Positions 42,083-52,254 of a stretch of DNA of 64,000 nucleotides are shown one piece after another. The position numbers and the translations under genes were made by a program. The notes below the pieces were generated by a model. That model made no database searches, was not told the origin of the DNA, and worked only from the letters and a program-made list of their open reading frames with translations. Source of the stretch: JADGNZ01 sp963715895. Its GTDB lineage: Bacteria; Acidobacteriota; Thermoanaerobaculia; Gp7-AA8. The stretch lies in assembly GCA_963715895.1 (NCBI GenBank), contig OY970284.1, positions 3,720,001 through 3,784,000 on the forward strand, in the 5' to 3' direction. Each line of letters begins with the position of its first letter. Position 1 is the first letter of the stretch.

Positions 42083-42304
42083 CTATTCGACGACAACGAT
42101 CGAGCCATCCTTCGGAATGATCTTCATCAAGCGCTCGATATCGACAAACTTCGATGCGTCGTAGTAAATCTCGATCCCCATCGGCCGACCGGATTTGTCG
42201 AAGTCGATGACGAGTCCGTCATAGATTTCTTCCGACTCGTGGTATTCGGCGTCGCGGAAGTCGATGGCCAGCGCGTCGAACTCCTTGTCGTAGGTGATTC
42301 TCAT
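42083..42304 (-). CDS. DUF2283-family small protein
   Basis: The 73-residue protein MRITYDKEFDALAIDFRDAE...GLVIDFDKSGRPMGIEIYYD is a typical DUF2283 (PF10049) domain: a small beta-hairpin unit of unknown function, often linked to toxin-antitoxin-like loci or standalone. It starts at ATG 42304 and stops within about 40 bases of the IS110 remnant repeat. There is no partner gene on its strand in the window. Confidence 0.8.
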   Translation of the reverse strand: MRITYDKEFDALAIDFRDAEYHESEEIYDGLVIDFDKSGRPMGIEIYYDASKFVDIERLMKIIPKDGSIVVVE

Positions 42305-42367
42305 GTCGTGTCCACCCCCGAGGATACCTCGGCCCTCTGACACCATTCTTGCTACGATCCACGCCGC

Positions 42368-43465
42368 GTGAGCGACCTTCCGACCATGACGAGTGGGCAA
42401 CCGATGCAACCGCTGGGGTTACCCGGCGCGGCGGTCGCCGGTATCGACGCCGCTCCCGACGACGCCATCCTCGAAGTCAGGAACCTCCGCACCTCTTTTC
42501 CTACAGCCGGTGGACTCGTTCATGCCGTCGACAACGTCTCGTTCAACGTGCGGAAAGGGGAAGCGTTGGCGCTGGTCGGCGAATCGGGGTGCGGGAAGAG
42601 CGTCACGGCGATGTCGATCATGCGGCTCGTCGCTCCTCCGGGGCGCATCACCGCCGGGCAGGTGCGATTCAAGGGACGGAACCTGGCCGACCTTTCCGAA
42701 CGGGAGATGCGCACCGTCCGCGGCAACGACATCGCCATGGTGTTTCAGGAGCCGATGACGTCGCTCAATCCGGTCTTCAAGATCGGCGCGCAGGTGGCCG
42801 AGGCCGTGCGCATCCATCAGAAGGTATCGAAGAAGGAGGCGTGGAAGCGGGCGGGGGAGATGCTCGAGCTGGTCTCGATCCCCGATCCCGTCAAACGCCT
42901 CGATGACTATCCACATCAGCTCTCGGGAGGAATGCGGCAGCGGGTCATGATCGCCATGGCGCTCTCCTGCGACCCGGAGCTGCTGATCGCCGATGAGCCG
43001 ACCACCGCACTCGACGTCACCATCCAGGCGCAGATCATGGAGCTCCTGGCCTCCCTCCAGCAGCGTCTCGGGCTGGCCATTCTCCTCATCACGCACGATC
43101 TCGGCATCGTCGCCGAATTCTGCGAGCGGGTCATCGTCATGTACACCGGGCGCATCGTCGAAGAAGCGCCAGTGCGCGATCTCTTCGCAAATCCTGCTCA
43201 TCCGTATACTCGAGGACTGCTGCATTCGCTGCCGAGCGTCAGCGGCGGCGATCCCGCGGCGCCGCGCCGGCTGCCGACCATCAAAGGAATGGTGCCGTCG
43301 ATCAACAGCCTTCCGCGCGGATGCAAGTTCAATCCGCGCTGTCCCGACGTCATGGACATCTGTCTGGGCAACGAGCCGGCGCGGATGGTGGTGTCTCCGG
43401 GACATGATGCGCGCTGTTATCTGCATGGAGATGAGGCTGATCCGGAGAGGATTGGGGAGAACTGA
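42368..43465 (+). CDS. Oligopeptide/dipeptide ABC transporter ATPase (OppD/DppD type)
   Basis: The ATP-binding subunit has Walker A ALVGESGCGKSVTAMSIMRL, Q-loop FQEPMTSLNP, signature LSGGMRQRVMIAMALSCDPE and Walker B LLIADEPTTALDVTI. The C-terminal oligopeptide-transporter extension (RGCKFNPRCPDVMDICLGNE) holds the Fe-S-like Cys cluster of the family. It starts with GTG 42368 (ATG 42386 is possible). It is paired with an OppF-type gene, but no permease or binding-protein genes lie nearby, so they must be elsewhere. Confidence 0.9.
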   Translation: MSDLPTMTSGQPMQPLGLPGAAVAGIDAAPDDAILEVRNLRTSFPTAGGLVHAVDNVSFNVRKGEALALVGESGCGKSVTAMSIMRLVAPPGRITAGQVRFKGRNLADLSEREMRTVRGNDIAMVFQEPMTSLNPVFKIGAQVAEAVRIHQKVSKKEAWKRAGEMLELVSIPDPVKRLDDYPHQLSGGMRQRVMIAMALSCDPELLIADEPTTALDVTIQAQIMELLASLQQRLGLAILLITHDLGIVAEFCERVIVMYTGRIVEEAPVRDLFANPAHPYTRGLLHSLPSVSGGDPAAPRRLPTIKGMVPSINSLPRGCKFNPRCPDVMDICLGNEPARMVVSPGHDARCYLHGDEADPERIGEN

Positions 43466-43581
43466 AATGTTGAATGTTGAATGTTCAATGTTCAATGTTG
43501 AATGGGGGAGCCACGCAGCCGGCGCCGGCGCGGCGGAGCCTTCATTCAACATTCAACATTCAACATTCAACATTGAACATT
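43466..43581. repeat. GAATGTT-word inverted repeat
   Basis: The left arm AATGTTGAATGTTGAATGTT (43466-43485, extending to 43504) and right arm ATTCAACATTCAACATTCAA (43545-43564, extending to 43581) flank a GC-rich centre. It fills the gap between oppD- and oppF-type genes. The same family is found at 63585-63674. Confidence 0.85.
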
Positions 43582-43600
43582 CGGTTTCTGCGGAGCGACC

Positions 43601-44653
43601 ATGACCGTCGCCCCCCTCACGAGCCCGCCCCCCGCCCTCCCGCTCGGCATCGGCGAGCCGCTGCTCGTCGTCCGCGATCTCACCAAGTACTTCCCGGTGA
43701 AGCGCGGTGTGCTCGCGCACGTCGTCGCGCAGGTCAAAGCGGTCGACGGCGTCAGCTTCGGCGTCGGCCGCGGGGAGACCCTCGGCCTCGTCGGCGAGTC
43801 GGGATCGGGGAAGACGACGATCGGACGATGCATCCTCCGCCTCATCGAGCCGACGTCGGGAAGCGTCGAGTTCGAGGGGGAGGACGTCCTGGCCCTCGGC
43901 AATGGCGACATGCGCCGCATGCGGCGGCACATGCAGATCGTCTTTCAGGACCCATACGCGTCGCTCAATCCGAGGATGAACGTCGGGACGATCGTCGCCG
44001 AGCCGCTAATCATCCATGGCGGCATGTCGTCCAGCGACCGCGACGCGCGCGTGGCCCAGCTCCTGGAGATCGTCGGCCTCAGCCCCGACTATCGCAAGCG
44101 CTATCCGCACGAGTTCTCCGGCGGGCAGCGGCAGCGCATCGGCGTGGCGCGTGCCCTGGCCACCAACCCGAAGTTCCTGGTGCTCGACGAACCGGTCTCC
44201 GCGCTCGACGTCTCCGTGCAGGCCCAGGTCGTCAACCTGCTTCAGGACCTCCAGGAACAACTCGGACTGACCTATCTCTTCATCGCCCACGACCTCTCCG
44301 TCGTCGAGCACATCTCCCGCCGCGTGGCGGTGATGTACCTCGGCAAGATCATGGAGCTGGCCGGCCGCCGCGAGCTGTACGCCGATCCGCTGCATCCGTA
44401 CACGAAGGCCCTGCTCTCCGCCGTTCCGATCCCCGATCCCACCCGGCACAAGAGCCGGATCATCCTCAGCGGAGACATCCCCACGCCGCTGAATCCGCCG
44501 GGCGGCTGCGTTTTCCACACCCGTTGTCCGATCGCGCGGTTCCCGATCTGCCGCGACGTCGTGCCGCCGCTGATCGAGCACAAACCGGGTCAGTTTGCCG
44601 CCTGCCACTTCGCCGGCGAGCCGATCGCGCCGGCCGCCGCGACCCCGTCGTAG
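43601..44653 (+). CDS. Oligopeptide/dipeptide ABC transporter ATPase (OppF/DppF type)
   Basis: The 350-residue ATPase has Walker A GLVGESGSGKTTIGRCILRL, signature FSGGQRQRIGVARALATNPK and Walker B LVLDEPVSALDVSVQ. The C-terminal CVFHTRCPIARFPICRD is the expected Cys-rich end. The N-terminus before the fold is short and basic. Together with the preceding gene it forms the usual heterodimer of peptide importers. It could start at ATG 43601, just after the GAATGTT repeat. Confidence 0.9.
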   Translation: MTVAPLTSPPPALPLGIGEPLLVVRDLTKYFPVKRGVLAHVVAQVKAVDGVSFGVGRGETLGLVGESGSGKTTIGRCILRLIEPTSGSVEFEGEDVLALGNGDMRRMRRHMQIVFQDPYASLNPRMNVGTIVAEPLIIHGGMSSSDRDARVAQLLEIVGLSPDYRKRYPHEFSGGQRQRIGVARALATNPKFLVLDEPVSALDVSVQAQVVNLLQDLQEQLGLTYLFIAHDLSVVEHISRRVAVMYLGKIMELAGRRELYADPLHPYTKALLSAVPIPDPTRHKSRIILSGDIPTPLNPPGGCVFHTRCPIARFPICRDVVPPLIEHKPGQFAACHFAGEPIAPAAATPS

Positions 44654-44807
44654 GCGACATTCGACGTTTCCCGGAGTCAAACGTACTGGCTGCGGACTAC
44701 AATGCGCGCGCCGTTATCGGTCCGCTTTGCCGTCTTGCTGTTCGAGGCGCACGCGCGAAACAATCCATAAACCGATGCGTAGAAGAGGCGTGTCCAGGAG
44801 GATTTAC

Positions 44808-46544
44808 ATGAATACCGCTGTTCGACGGTTGCTGATCATTGCCTGCGTAGTGAGTGCCGTGCCGCTCATGGCGCAGACGGCCAAAAAGAAGACGGCTTCT
44901 GAGCCGCAGCCGGCCAGTACCATGACCACCGATCCGGCGCAGTCGAGTACCGACGTGCCGAAGTCCGACCAGGCTGCGACCCCACCGGTCACCGCCGATA
45001 CCGACAAAGACGCCTCCGACCCGAAGGCGATGCGTCTGACGCTCGACGACGCGGTTCACACAACGATCGAACGCAACATCGGCGTTCAGCTCCAGCGCTA
45101 CGATCTCGGCATGGCAGGCGCGGAAGTCCTCGGCGCCTATTCGATCTTCGATCCGCAGGCCAGCGCCACGCTCAATCGTTCGAAGAGCCAGAGTCCGGTC
45201 ACCAGCGCCTTCCAGTCGAACGGAGGCACGTCGACCGATGCGAACGTCTCGCTGCGCGACACCATCCCGACCGGTGGCAACTTCCTGATCTCGAGCACCA
45301 ACCACCGCGGCACCTCGACCGGCAACGGAACGATCTTCAACCCGGTCTACGATGCCGGTCTCGGCCTCTCGTTCACCCAGCCTCTGGCCCGCAACTTCGG
45401 GGTCGACGTCACCCGGCGCGGAATCACCATCGCCCGGAACACACTCGGCATCAATCAGGAGGCCTTCAAGGTCGTCCTCCTCGACACCACCTCCGCCGTC
45501 GAACAGGCCTACTACGACCTGATCTACACGCGACGCTTCGTCGACGTCGTTAAGGAAGCGCTCTTCCTGGCGCGCGACCAGGCTCGCATTACCCAGATCC
45601 GCATCGACGTCGGCGCGTCCGCCCCGCTCGACATCCTCCAGCCGCGCGTGCAGATTGCCACCAGTGAAGAGAATCTGATCAACGCCGTTGCCGCCGTCCG
45701 CGCCGCCGAGGATCACCTGCGCGCCCTGCTCAACGTCCCTGCCGACGAATGGGATCGCCCGATCATCCCGACCGACGCCATCGACTACACGCCGATGACC
45801 GTCAACGTCGATGAGGCCGTGGCGCGCGCGTACCAGCTTCGCCCGGAGATCAAGGAGCAGGTGCTGACCACGAATATCCGCAAGGTGACGTATGAATACG
45901 CGCGGAATCAGGTCCTGCCGCAGGTCGATCTGAACGTCGGCTACAACCTTTCGGGCGTGGCGGGCACGCCTGTGTCGACCACGTTCGGCAACGCCACCAG
46001 CTATTCGACGGCGGTGCAGCAGATCCTCCGCAACGACTTCCCCGGCTGGAACATAGGCCTGACGATCGGCGTGCCGATCTTCAACTTCAGCGCGCGTGCC
46101 GAGAGGACGCGGGCCCGCCTGGACATGGAGCTCTCGCAGGCCACCGAGGCGCAGTCGCGGCAGAACATCGACGTCGACGTCCGCACCGCCGCCCGCGCCA
46201 TCGACACCGCCGCCAAGAACATCTTCGCCGCGAAGACCGCGCGCGAGGCCGCCGAGGAGAACGTCAACGCCGAGCGCAAGCGCTACGAGAACGGCATGAG
46301 CACCAACTTCCAGGTGCTGCAGATCCAGCAGCAGCTCTCGGATGCGCGCGGCGCCGAGCTGAACGCCCTTGTCGGCTACAACAAGGCCATCGCCCTCTAC
46401 CATCGCGCCGTCGGCGACCTGCTCGATACACGCAACATCAGCGTCAACGAACCGCCAGTGGAGGAACCATCGATTTTCTCCCACTTCAACCGCTACAATT
46501 GGCTCAACTTCTCAGCACACGACAACGCACCAGAGGAGAAATGA
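44808..46544 (+). CDS. TolC-family outer-membrane efflux protein
   Basis: A signal peptide (MNTAVRRLLIIACVVSAVPL) is followed by an Ala/Pro/Thr-rich linker and two OEP repeats of long helices (AMRLTLDDAVHTTIERNIGV..., AREAAEENVNAERKRYENGM). This is the TolC architecture: a trimeric channel reaching across the periplasm. ATG 44808 has a strong site (AGGAGGATTTAC). The 578 residues are longer than E. coli TolC because of the linker. It is followed four bases later by the Yip1 gene and then macA-macB, so it is the outer channel of that pump. Confidence 0.88.
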   Translation: MNTAVRRLLIIACVVSAVPLMAQTAKKKTASEPQPASTMTTDPAQSSTDVPKSDQAATPPVTADTDKDASDPKAMRLTLDDAVHTTIERNIGVQLQRYDLGMAGAEVLGAYSIFDPQASATLNRSKSQSPVTSAFQSNGGTSTDANVSLRDTIPTGGNFLISSTNHRGTSTGNGTIFNPVYDAGLGLSFTQPLARNFGVDVTRRGITIARNTLGINQEAFKVVLLDTTSAVEQAYYDLIYTRRFVDVVKEALFLARDQARITQIRIDVGASAPLDILQPRVQIATSEENLINAVAAVRAAEDHLRALLNVPADEWDRPIIPTDAIDYTPMTVNVDEAVARAYQLRPEIKEQVLTTNIRKVTYEYARNQVLPQVDLNVGYNLSGVAGTPVSTTFGNATSYSTAVQQILRNDFPGWNIGLTIGVPIFNFSARAERTRARLDMELSQATEAQSRQNIDVDVRTAARAIDTAAKNIFAAKTAREAAEENVNAERKRYENGMSTNFQVLQIQQQLSDARGAELNALVGYNKAIALYHRAVGDLLDTRNISVNEPPVEEPSIFSHFNRYNWLNFSAHDNAPEEK

Positions 46545-46547
46545 GCC

Positions 46548-47309
46548 ATGACGACTGGTCAGGATAACGCTCCAGCTACGCCCGCGCCCGACCCCGGCCC
46601 GAAACCGAATCCGGTTCAACGGATCATCGGCGTGATCTTCTCGCCCGATGCCACGATGGCTTCGATCGCCAAACGGCCGGACTGGGTGCTGCCGCTGGTG
46701 CTTCTCCTGATCACGTCGCTCGCCGCGGGCCTCATCATCGCTCCGCGTGTCGACTTCGCCTCCGCCGCGCGCGAGTCGATGGAGCAGAACAAGAATGCGA
46801 CGCCGGAGCAGATCGACAAGGCGGTCAGGATCACCAACACCATGGGGAAGGCGTTCTCCTACCTCTCTCCTGTCCTCAGCCTCATCGGCCTGCTGGTCAT
46901 CGCCGGCGTGCTGTTGCTGGCCTTCCGCCTCTTCGGGGGTGAAGGCGATTTCAAGCAGGCATTCTCGGTGACCTGCTACGCCTCTGTTCCGAGCATCATC
47001 AAGAGCGTGGTTACGATGATCATCCTCGTGGCCCGCGGCGGGATCATCCCGGTCTCGGAGCTGGCCACCATGGTCCGGTCCAACCTCGGCTTCCTCGCCG
47101 ACATGAAGACGAACCCGATGGCGTTTGCCATCTACTCGTCCTTCGACATCTTCTCGGTCTGGTTCCTGTTTCTGCTCATCATCGGCTTCGCCTACCTGTC
47201 GCGCCTGTCGAAGGCGAAATCGGCCGGGATCATCATCAGCCTCTGGTTCGTCGTCTTCCTGCTCAAACTGATCGGGCCGGCACTGCAGTCCCTGCGTGCC
47301 AGTAAATGA
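46548..47309 (+). CDS. Yip1-family membrane protein
   Basis: The 253-residue protein has five membrane helices and the Yip1/DUF1282 pattern (RIIGVIFSPDATMASIAKRP at the start, then WVLPLVLLLITSLAAGLI). The function of bacterial Yip1 proteins is not known. It is embedded between the TolC and MacA-type genes with four-base spacing and overlap (ATGA with macA), which suggests a role in assembly or control of this pump. Confidence 0.8.
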   Translation: MTTGQDNAPATPAPDPGPKPNPVQRIIGVIFSPDATMASIAKRPDWVLPLVLLLITSLAAGLIIAPRVDFASAARESMEQNKNATPEQIDKAVRITNTMGKAFSYLSPVLSLIGLLVIAGVLLLAFRLFGGEGDFKQAFSVTCYASVPSIIKSVVTMIILVARGGIIPVSELATMVRSNLGFLADMKTNPMAFAIYSSFDIFSVWFLFLLIIGFAYLSRLSKAKSAGIIISLWFVVFLLKLIGPALQSLRASK

Positions 47310-48546
47310 AGAAAACCATCATCATCATCGGGGCCCTCGTCCTCGTCGCCGTCATCATCTTTGCCAGCGTCAAGGGCGGCGGGTCGAAAGGGGAGAAGGT
47401 CTACGTCGAGCCGGTGACGGCACGCAACATCCAGGCGATCGTCACGGCACCCGGCGAAGTCGACCCCAAGGTCAAGGTCAACATCAGCGCGTACATCATC
47501 GGCAAGATAGAGAAGCTCTACTTCAAGGAAGGCGACGACGTCCGCAAGGGACAGAAGCTCGTCGACCTCGAGAGGACGGCATACCAGGCCGCCTTCCTGC
47601 GCGCGCAGTCCGCCGTTTACGCCGCCAGAATCGAAGTCGTGCGCTCAAAGACAGCCATGTCCACCACGGAGGCCGCCTACAAACGCGCCGTCAATCTCGG
47701 GAAGCAGGGCATCCAGGCGCAGGAGCTGTTCGATCAGGCGCGGCAGGCGAACGACAACGCCGTCGCCGGATACGACTCCGCCAGACAAGGCGTATCCCAG
47801 GCGGAAGCGATCCTGCAGTCAGCCCAGACCGATCTCGACCACACCACCATCCTCTCGCCGATGAATGGCAAGGTCGTACAGCTCAACGCTCATGAAGGCG
47901 AGGTGGTCATCCCCGGTACGATGAACAATCCCGGCTCGGTCATCGCCGTCATCGCCGACCTTTCCGAGATCCTGGTCGAGGCCACGGTCGGGGAAACCGA
48001 GATCACCGGTATTCGGATCAACCAGCCGGCCAAAATCCACGTCGACGCCATTCCGGACAAGGAGTACAACGGCCACGTTGCCGAGATCGGGAGCTCCGCC
48101 GCGCTCAAGCAAGGGACGGGCGCGGGCATGCGCTACTTCACCGTCAAGGTTCTGATCGACAACACCGACGACCGTCTCCGTCCCGGCATGACCGCGCAGG
48201 TCTCGATCATCACCATTACGGCCGGCAGCGCGCTGTCGGTGCCGATCCAGAGCGTCGTCGAGCGCGTCCCGCCGTCGCTGGCGAAGTCGAAGAGCGGCAC
48301 GGACGACGAGGATGAAAACGCGCCGAAGTCCAAGTTCGTCTTCGTGGTCAAGGACGGCAAGGTGAAGTTGACCGAGGTGAAGACAGGCATCAGCGACGCC
48401 ACGCATGTGGCGCTCCTCTCCGGCGTTACCGCCAAGGACCAGGTGGTCACCGGACCATTCCGCACATTGAAGAAACTGATCGACGGCGATTCCGTAGAAG
48501 TGTCGAAGGAAGAGTCGAAGACTCCTCAAAGCGGGACGGCGTCAAA

Positions 48547-48550
<4 letters not shown>
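47306..48550 (+). CDS. MacA-type periplasmic adaptor (membrane fusion protein)
   Basis: The 414-residue protein has an N-terminal membrane helix (TIIIIGALVLVAVIIFASV). A split lipoyl domain is recognisable by GEVDPKVKVNISAYIIGKIE and SPMNGKVVQLNAHEGEVVIP. A helical hairpin lies between, followed by beta-barrel and membrane-proximal domains (GMTAQVSIITITAGSALSVP). Adaptors of this type join an ABC permease to TolC. It overlaps both its neighbours by four bases (ATGA/GTGA), so the operon is tightly coupled. Confidence 0.88.
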
Positions 48551-49230
<680 letters not shown>

Positions 49231-49241
49231 ACTGGCGCGCG

Positions 49242-50468
49242 ATGTTCTTCGAAAACGTCAAGATCGCCCTGCGCGCCATCGGCGCCAACAAGATGCGCTC
49301 GATCCTCACGGTCCTCGGCGTGATGATCGGCGTGGCCGCGGTCATCGCCGTCGTCTCGCTCGTGCAGGGGATGCAGTACCAGATCTCGAGCCAGCTCGAG
49401 AACGTTGGCGCGACCTACGTCAGCGTCGCCCCGGATTTCTCCGCCGCGCGCGGCAATCCGTTCCTGCCGGTACCTGAGCTCACGTATGACGATGCCGTCG
49501 CAGTGCGGCACGGCGCCACGGCGGTCCGCGAGTTCACGCCGCTGTTCATTGCCAACGCCTCGTTGAAGTACGGCGACACCAACCACGACACAACGCTCAG
49601 AGCCGTCAACCAGAGCTTTCCCGACGTCGTAAGGCAGTTCGTCGATCACGGCCGCTTCTTCGGTACGCTCGATGAGGAGGCCAAGAAGCGCGTCTGCGTC
49701 CTCGGCTCCGAGGCCGCCAGGCAGCTCGGACTGACCGACGCCGTCGGCAAAGACATCCGGATGGATGGCAACAACTTTACAGTCATCGGCGTGATGGAGA
49801 AACGCGGATCGTCGGTCGGCTCCGATCCCGACGACGTCATCTACATTCCGTTCGCCACCGCGCAGATTCTCTACGGGCCCGATCGGATGACGCACATCCC
49901 GATCGCGCTGCAGGTGCGTACCCGCGACGACATCGACCTGGCCAAGGAGCAGGTGACCGACATCCTGCGGGCCCGGCATCATCTGAAAAAAGGGCAGCCC
50001 AACGACTTCCAGATCACCTCGCAGGAAGAGTTGATGAAGACGATCTCCACGATCCTGAACACGACCACCGGCATCATGGGGGCCGTGGTCGGTATCGCGC
50101 TCCTTGTCGGCGGCATCGGCATCATGAACATCATGCTGGTGTCGGTGACGGAGCGGACCCGCGAAATCGGCATCCGCAAGGCCATCGGCGCCCGCCGCTA
50201 CGACGTCCTGATCCAGTTCCTGATCGAGGCGGTGACGCTCTCCGGCTTCGGCGGCGCCATCGGTACCGCCGGCGGCTACCTCGGCGCGGCGCTGGTCCGC
50301 CTGCTGCTGAAACGCTGGCTCGAGCTCGAGCTCCCCCCGGTCCACACCCCGATGTGGGCCATCGTCCTCGCCTTCGGTTTCTGCGCCATCCTCGGCATCA
50401 TCTTCGGCATCTACCCCGCCGCGAAGGCGTCGAAGCTCGACCCGATCGAAGCGCTGCGGTACGAGTAG
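49242..50468 (+). CDS. MacB/FtsX-family ABC permease
   Basis: The 408-residue protein has one N-terminal membrane helix (RSILTVLGVMIGVAAVIAVV), a large periplasmic MacB_PCD domain and three C-terminal helices. The FtsX signature is GGIGIMNIMLVSVTERTREI and GIRKAIGARRYDVLIQFLIE. Such mechanotransmission permeases drive TolC-dependent export of macrolides, peptides or siderophores. The substrate is unknown. It is followed by the second tandem array. Confidence 0.9.
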   Translation: MFFENVKIALRAIGANKMRSILTVLGVMIGVAAVIAVVSLVQGMQYQISSQLENVGATYVSVAPDFSAARGNPFLPVPELTYDDAVAVRHGATAVREFTPLFIANASLKYGDTNHDTTLRAVNQSFPDVVRQFVDHGRFFGTLDEEAKKRVCVLGSEAARQLGLTDAVGKDIRMDGNNFTVIGVMEKRGSSVGSDPDDVIYIPFATAQILYGPDRMTHIPIALQVRTRDDIDLAKEQVTDILRARHHLKKGQPNDFQITSQEELMKTISTILNTTTGIMGAVVGIALLVGGIGIMNIMLVSVTERTREIGIRKAIGARRYDVLIQFLIEAVTLSGFGGAIGTAGGYLGAALVRLLLKRWLELELPPVHTPMWAIVLAFGFCAILGIIFGIYPAAKASKLDPIEALRYE

Positions 50469-50555
50469 GGCCACCCTTCGCGACACCGCGTCTTCGCATG
50501 CGATCGATGGTCACGCGAAGACGCGAAGACGCGCCAACGCTGCATACCCCCAGCC

Positions 50556-51250
50556 CCAACGGACACGCCCCTTGTCCCAACGGTAGGCGCCTCTTGTCCA
50601 AACCGTAGGCGCCCCTTGTTCCAACGGTCACGCCCTTTGCTCCAACCGTAGGCGCCCCTTGTTCCAACGGTCACGCCCCTTGTCCCAACCGTAGGCGTCC
50701 CTTGTTCCAACGGTCACGCCCCTTGTCCCAACCGTAGGCTCCCCTTGTCCCAAGGGTCACGCCCCTTGTCCCAATCGTAGGCGCCCCTTGTTCCAAGGGT
50801 CACGCCCCTTGTCCCAACCGTAGGCGCCCCTTGTTCCAACGGTCACGCTCCTTGCCCCAACGGTAGGCGCCCCGTGTCCCAACGGCACAACCCCCGATCC
50901 CAACGGTACACGCCCCGTTGTCCAAACGGCACATCCCCGTGCTCCAAGGTGTCACGCCCCGTGTCCAAACGGCACATCCTCGTGCTCCAAGGTGTCACGC
51001 CCCGTGTCCAAACGGCACATCCTCGTGCTCCAAGGTGTCACGCCCCGTGTCCCAACGGTACACGCCCCGTGTCCCAACGGTACGCGCCCCGTGTCCCAAC
51101 GGTACAACGCCCGATCCCAACGGTACACGCCCCGTTGTCCAAACGGCACATCCCCCGTGCTCCAAGGACACGCCCCGTGTCCCAACGTTACATCCGCCGT
51201 GACCCACGTGACATCCGCCGTGCCCAACTGCACATCCCCCGTGCCCCAAT
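50556..51250. repeat. Tandem array of about 33 units, period 21-22 bases
   Basis: Units are CCAACGGTCACGCCCCTTGT-type, alternating in the left half with CCAACCGTAGGCGCCCCTTG-type units to give a higher-order 43-base period. The right half changes to CAAACGGCACATCCTCGTGC and CAAGGTGTCACGCCCCGTGT. It lies between the convergent ends of the MacB permease and the sterol-desaturase gene. No gene is called in 50469-51307. Its outer end has the TCTGCGTTCATCTGCGTCAT word. Confidence 0.9.
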
Positions 51251-51307
51251 GCTGCATGAACCGTCTTTATCTGCGTTCATCTGCGTCATCTGCGGATGAG
51301 CCTTCAG

Positions 51308-52189
51308 TCATCGGATAGGTTGCTGGGTTACCGCCTTGCCGGGTTCGGCGCGGCGTTGCCAGTCATCCCGCTGAGGAAGCAGTGGAAGGCGTTGAATGCG
51401 CGGAAACGAGACGTCGCGTGGTTCGCGGTAGGCCGGAACGCCGATCGTGATCGTTTCGTCGGGGACATCGAGACGCAGCGTTCCGTGCAGCGGGTCCCAG
51501 ATCGAGAGGAAATTCGACCAGTTGCTGTTGGTCTCTTCCCGCCGGTCCGAGTGGTGGATGGCATGCATCCGAGGGGTCACGAAAATGCGCACGAGCATGC
51601 GCTCGAACCGCCGCGGCAGCCGGAGATTGCCGTGGTGAAAGAGGATCGACGCGAAGAGGATCGTCTGCCAGAGCCATACCGTGAACGGTGTGGCACCAAT
51701 GGCAACGATCTGCGCCGCCCGATAGGCGATCGACAGCGTCAGCTCACCGAAATGAAACCGTAGAGCGGTCGAGGAGTCGAGATCGAGATCGACGTGGTGG
51801 ACCAGGTGAAAACGCCAGAGCAGCGGCACGGCATGGTTCGCCCAGTGCCACCACCAGAGCGTGTAGTCGAGCAGGATGATGACCACGATCGCGTTCCACG
51901 GCGCCGGAAGACGGAGCCACCGCACGATGCCCACGTCATGGTGCTTCGCCCACGCCGCGACCGGGACGAGCAGGGGAGCCTGCAGAAGTGTCATCACCGC
52001 CAGGGAGACCCCGCCGGTTGCTAGGTTACGGATCGTGTGTCGCAGCTTCGGTTCCACCCGGGCCCGCAGCGGACGCAGCGCCTCGGCGAGCAGCATGGCC
52101 GCGAAGACGCCGGCGATGACGGCGGGCGTGATCCAGAATGGCACATCTGCTTTCACGCGAGGATCATACGGGTCTTCGAGGCGAGGCAT
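51308..52189 (-). CDS. Sterol desaturase/fatty acid hydroxylase family protein
   Basis: This is a di-iron membrane hydroxylase. The His clusters are WWWHWANHAVPLLWRFHLVH (HxxxH and HxxHH) and MHAIHHSDRREETNSNWSNF. Four to five hydrophobic segments lie around them. It may hydroxylate or desaturate a lipid; the window also holds a squalene synthase, but no direct link is shown. The C-terminal 25 residues are basic and non-conserved. It has 293 residues. Confidence 0.82.
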   Translation of the reverse strand: MPRLEDPYDPRVKADVPFWITPAVIAGVFAAMLLAEALRPLRARVEPKLRHTIRNLATGGVSLAVMTLLQAPLLVPVAAWAKHHDVGIVRWLRLPAPWNAIVVIILLDYTLWWWHWANHAVPLLWRFHLVHHVDLDLDSSTALRFHFGELTLSIAYRAAQIVAIGATPFTVWLWQTILFASILFHHGNLRLPRRFERMLVRIFVTPRMHAIHHSDRREETNSNWSNFLSIWDPLHGTLRLDVPDETITIGVPAYREPRDVSFPRIQRLPLLPQRDDWQRRAEPGKAVTQQPIR

Positions 52190-52202
52190 TCGCTCGAAAC
52201 CT

Positions 52203-52224
52203 CAGCGGCGAGACGCCAGCGCTC
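52203..52224. repeat. 22-base dispersed word, copy 2
   Basis: This is identical to 26574-26595 (CAGCGGCGAGACGCCAGCGC then TC). It lies in the short region between the divergent desaturase and DUF885 genes, where it may overlap their promoters. Confidence 0.7.
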
Positions 52225-52254
52225 CACTGCATCGCCCGCGCTACACTCCCGCGC

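Noticed and set aside
41798..42340. Open frame in the IS110 flank (180 codons, plus strand)
   Set aside because: It crosses the interrupted palindrome and lies antisense to the DUF2283 gene; composition is not coding-like.
44697..46484. 595-codon open frame opposite the TolC-like gene
   Set aside because: Antisense shadow; no recognisable domain or ribosome site.
50411..51318. Several open frames in the second array (for example 50874-51299)
   Set aside because: Same reason: low-complexity reading of a tandem repeat, open in more than one frame and on both strands.
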